From the NCBI GenBank assembly GCA_951813045.1, contig CATOTF010000002.1:868001-932000 (forward strand): DNA of 64,000 nt, read 5' to 3'. The translations under genes were made by a program, and so were the position numbers. A model generated the notes under the pieces. It was not told the DNA's origin, did not search any database, and worked only from the letters and a program-made list of their open reading frames with translations. The stretch is from an uncultured Rhizobiaceae bacterium. GTDB lineage: Bacteria > Pseudomonadota > Alphaproteobacteria > Rhizobiales > Rhizobiaceae. This document shows, in pieces, positions 61,816 through 64,000 of this stretch (its first letter is position 1; the number at the start of each line of letters is the position of its first letter).

Positions 61816-62910
61816 CTATTCCATCGTTACAACGATGTTGCCGACGTGTTTTTTATCGATGAATGCTTGCTGAGCCTCGGGAAGACTTTCCAGCGGATAG
61901 GATGCAGCGAGCATTGGCTTGATTTCACCAGCTTCAATGTATTTGACCAGTGCCGAAAATACATGGGGTTCAAATATCGTACACCCGTAGAAGGTTAGAT
62001 CGTGAAGATAGAGTGTTCTAAGATCGAGATTGACTATGGGACCCGCAATAGCACCTGAACAGGCATAACGTCCGCCGCGTTCCAGAGCCTCGATCAGCAT
62101 TGGGAACTGCTCTCCTCCTACAATATCAGCCACGACACTGACCGTGGATTGTCCAATCGCTTTTTGAAGAGACTGGGTCAAATCCCCCGGTTGGCGCGGC
62201 AGAATTGCTGTCGGATTCATCCGGGCGACTTCCGCGTGTTTAGCCTCAGATGCCATGGCAATTGTCTTTGCACCGCGCCGATTTGCCAGTTGAACAAGAG
62301 CGGAGCCAACACCGCCGGAAGCGCCGGGAATGAGAACTGTATCATGCGCTTCAACTTGCGCGCGGTTGAGCATGTTTTCGGCGGTGGAATAGGAAATGGC
62401 AAAAGTGGCAAGTTCTGCGTCACTCAATTCGCAGTCAATAGGGCAGGCGTTGCGCCAGTCGATCACCATATAGTCGGCAAAACCGCCGTCCAGCGCGGAT
62501 CCAACGTAACTGGTCTGGTTGAAATCCATGGGGTTATCCCAATCGCGTGTGATGGTATCAACAATGACGCGCTTGCCAACCAGCCCACCATCAACATTGT
62601 CACCTGTGCCGACGATGATACCGACGGCGTCGCCGCCCTGTATTCTGGGAAAGTTTACTCCACCATCCCATCCCCCATCGGCATCCTGATCACCGTCATA
62701 TTCGCCACCCGTTGTTGCCGTGGTGACAGTTTTGGAGTACCAGCCGGTCCTTGTATTAATGTCTGTATTGTTCAATCCGCATGCTTTTACATTAACCAGC
62801 ACCTGATTGTTCGTCGGTATGGGTACAGGCCAATCGCTATGGAATGTGAGCTGGTCAAACCCACCATGGCCGTGAAGGACAAATGCCCTCATAGTAGATG
62901 GAATTGTCAT
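61816..62910 (-). CDS. MDR-family (alcohol dehydrogenase/quinone reductase-like) oxidoreductase
   Basis: The 364-residue protein has a GroES-like N-terminus (VNVKACGLNNTDINTRTGWY) and a Rossmann loop DTVLIPGASGGVGSALVQL. The C-terminal IEAGEIKPMLAASYPLESLPEAQQAF is also present. AMASEAKHAEVARM after beta-2 suggests NADP. No structural zinc motif is seen, so it is nearer to zinc-independent quinone reductase relatives. It is on the same strand as a LysR gene 118 bp upstream, and its start is at an inverted repeat that may bind that regulator. Confidence 0.83.
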   Translation of the reverse strand: MTIPSTMRAFVLHGHGGFDQLTFHSDWPVPIPTNNQVLVNVKACGLNNTDINTRTGWYSKTVTTATTGGEYDGDQDADGGWDGGVNFPRIQGGDAVGIIVGTGDNVDGGLVGKRVIVDTITRDWDNPMDFNQTSYVGSALDGGFADYMVIDWRNACPIDCELSDAELATFAISYSTAENMLNRAQVEAHDTVLIPGASGGVGSALVQLANRRGAKTIAMASEAKHAEVARMNPTAILPRQPGDLTQSLQKAIGQSTVSVVADIVGGEQFPMLIEALERGGRYACSGAIAGPIVNLDLRTLYLHDLTFYGCTIFEPHVFSALVKYIEAGEIKPMLAASYPLESLPEAQQAFIDKKHVGNIVVTME

Positions 62911-62959
62911 GTATCAGTTTCCGAAAATAGGTGGTGGGTATAATTGTAATAACTGATAC
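62911..62959. promoter_or_regulatory. Inverted repeat at the start of the MDR oxidoreductase
   Basis: GTATCAGTT (62911-62919) and AACTGATAC (62951-62959) are perfect 9-bp arms with 31 bp between. The first arm touches the start codon. A widely spaced pair suits two half-sites of a regulator; which one is not known. Confidence 0.45.
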
Positions 62960-63027
62960 GAACATCGGATTATTTATCCTGCGCGGCAACAGGAAATTTA
63001 ACGCAATGCGCTGCGATATAATCGCGT

Positions 63028-63924
63028 TTAGGCTAGTTTTTCTCTGCAGCCCTCGACCATGTGGTCGATGAGTAGTCGAGTTTTCGGATCCTGAAAGCGC
63101 TTGTGTGGAAAGATGCAGGAGAATGGAATCGTGGTCGGTGGAGTGTCTTTCAATACTTCGACCAATTCTCCGGACTTCATTGCGTCGTTAACTTCGTACC
63201 GTGTTTTATTGACGATGCCGCAATCGGCCATCGCCCAGTCTGTCAGCACGTCCCCATCATCAGATTCCATTGGGCTGACAAGGTCGAACCGGGCACGTTT
63301 CCCACCGATCTGGAGCGTCCAGTAAAATTCCTCCAAACCGGGGAAGCGTAGCAGCAGACATTGGTGATTGTGGAGATCATTGGCGTCTTTCGGCAGGCCG
63401 TATTTTTCCACGTACCGGGGCGTTGCACAGAGTACTCGTTCAAATTCGTAAAGGTGCCGGACCCGCATCTCAGAATCACGGAGTTCCCCCAATACGAAAG
63501 CGGCGTCTAACCCTTCATCTGCAAGGCTAATTTTGCGATCGGACAGGCGTAAACGTACATTTACATCAGGATACTTCTTCTTAAACGATGGAACGAGGGG
63601 GGCGATCAGCTTTTTCCCGATACCAAGAGGAGCTGCAATAAAGATTGAACCCTTTGGGCTTGAAGTTAGGTCGGCTATTCCGCCTTCAACTTCTTCAATC
63701 GTATCCAGAATTTTGGTCGCGCCTTTATAAAAAAGTTCCCCGTGCTCGGTTGGTTTTAGGCTGCGTGTCGTGCGGTTAAACAGTCGTACTCCAAGGTGCT
63801 TTTCAAGCTCCGCAATGCGGCTGCTTGCAACTGCAGCGGACACGCGCAAATCGCGCCCCGCAGCGGACATGTTGCCGAGGTCATAAACCCGAATGAACGT
63901 GCGAATATTAGCAACATAAGGCAT
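63028..63924 (-). CDS. LysR-family transcriptional regulator
   Basis: This 298-residue regulator has an N-terminal winged HTH (NMSAAGRDLRVSAAVASSRIAELEKHLGVRLFNRTTRSLKPT). The LysR substrate-binding domain follows (GSIFIAAPLGIGKKLIAPLVPSFKKKYPDVNVRLRLSD). This subgroup often controls neighbouring oxidoreductases. Its start is 4 bases after a perfect 16-bp inverted repeat. The oxidoreductase gene downstream is a likely target. Confidence 0.9.
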   Translation of the reverse strand: MPYVANIRTFIRVYDLGNMSAAGRDLRVSAAVASSRIAELEKHLGVRLFNRTTRSLKPTEHGELFYKGATKILDTIEEVEGGIADLTSSPKGSIFIAAPLGIGKKLIAPLVPSFKKKYPDVNVRLRLSDRKISLADEGLDAAFVLGELRDSEMRVRHLYEFERVLCATPRYVEKYGLPKDANDLHNHQCLLLRFPGLEEFYWTLQIGGKRARFDLVSPMESDDGDVLTDWAMADCGIVNKTRYEVNDAMKSGELVEVLKDTPPTTIPFSCIFPHKRFQDPKTRLLIDHMVEGCREKLA

Positions 63925-63927
63925 GCC

Positions 63928-63970
63928 AATCTAAAGCACTTTCTTGAAAAATTTGAAAGTGCTTTAGATT
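63928..63970. promoter_or_regulatory. Perfect 16-bp inverted repeat before the LysR start
   Basis: AATCTAAAGCACTTTC (63928-63943) and GAAAGTGCTTTAGATT (63955-63970) are exact inverted arms with an 11-base loop TTGAAAAATTT. The structure ends 3 bases from the ATG, so it could be an operator or an RNA hairpin that hinders ribosome access. The last 30 bases of the window hold nothing else recognisable. Confidence 0.65.
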
Positions 63971-64000
63971 CACTGGTAATCTCTTGAATTCCTCTTCGGT

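Noticed and set aside
63101-63351. Short plus frames inside the LysR gene
   Set aside because: Shadows of the regulator, with no independent start signals.
1-64000. CRISPR arrays, rRNA genes, riboswitches
   Set aside because: No spaced identical short repeats of CRISPR type, no rRNA segments and no recognisable riboswitch cores were seen. The only regular repeats are the 540-bp coding units and the autotransporter passenger units.

Overview
The window reads as chromosomal DNA of an alphaproteobacterium, possibly a marine or rhizobial-type lineage, though no 16S or ribosomal gene is present to fix this. The clues are an imuA-imuB-dnaE2 mutagenesis cassette with a GTTC-N7-GTTC LexA operator (the alphaproteobacterial form), TTAA-N7-TTAA sites of the CtrA type, and the general look of the acyl-CoA and Liv transport genes.

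Layout. (1) 1-16.3 kb: a large divergent catabolic locus. Leftward from a TetR-family regulator run an ACAD10/11-type acyl-CoA dehydrogenase, an MDR oxidoreductase, a complete branched-chain-amide-type ABC transporter (livH, livM, livG, an extra two-TM protein, livF, livK cut by the window edge) and a long-chain acyl-CoA ligase. Rightward run three SDRs, a MaoC hydratase, an APH-like phosphotransferase, two adjacent acyl-CoA dehydrogenases and a hotdog thioesterase. Together they can import an organic acid, activate it to CoA and beta-oxidise it. A kinase plus an ACAD11-like dehydrogenase suggests 4-hydroxyacids pass through it. (2) 16.4-21.1 kb: ETF-ubiquinone oxidoreductase, the electron acceptor system for those dehydrogenases, then several small enzymes and unknowns. 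(3) 21.1-27.7 kb: the SOS mutasome imuA-imuB-dnaE2, with a DUF559 nuclease-like gene translationally coupled to imuB and hairpin repeats before dnaE2. (4) 28.2-31.3 kb: a giant RTX-tailed repeat protein with exact 540-bp repeats, broken by one missing base. (5) 31.5-41.4 kb: a mobile element at tRNA-Ser(GCU): a large serine recombinase whose reading frame runs antisense through the tRNA, a LexA-type operator, a VirD4/TraG coupling protein, a series of tiny membrane proteins, and a second serine recombinase split by an IS3 element with a CCAA target duplication. (6) 41.6-49.2 kb: a polyamine locus (glutamine amidotransferase, LuxR regulator, potABCD-type transporter, nitrilase-family hydrolase, class III aminotransferase). 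(7) 49.5-61.8 kb: an IS-rich accessory region: a DUF1304 protein, a GNAT, an L-rhamnose isomerase cut by an IS21 element, an autotransporter, an IS630 element with a -1 slippery heptamer, and small secreted low-complexity proteins. (8) 61.8-64 kb: an MDR alcohol dehydrogenase and a LysR regulator, each with inverted repeats at its start.

The most unusual signals are: a near-identical 28-bp SOS promoter/operator shared by imuA and the mobile element; the DUF559 gene built into the mutasome operon; the exact 540-bp repeats in the frameshifted RTX protein; the small membrane-protein set beside the coupling protein; and CtrA-like sites before both giant surface proteins. All calls come from reading the sequence by eye; no database search was run.
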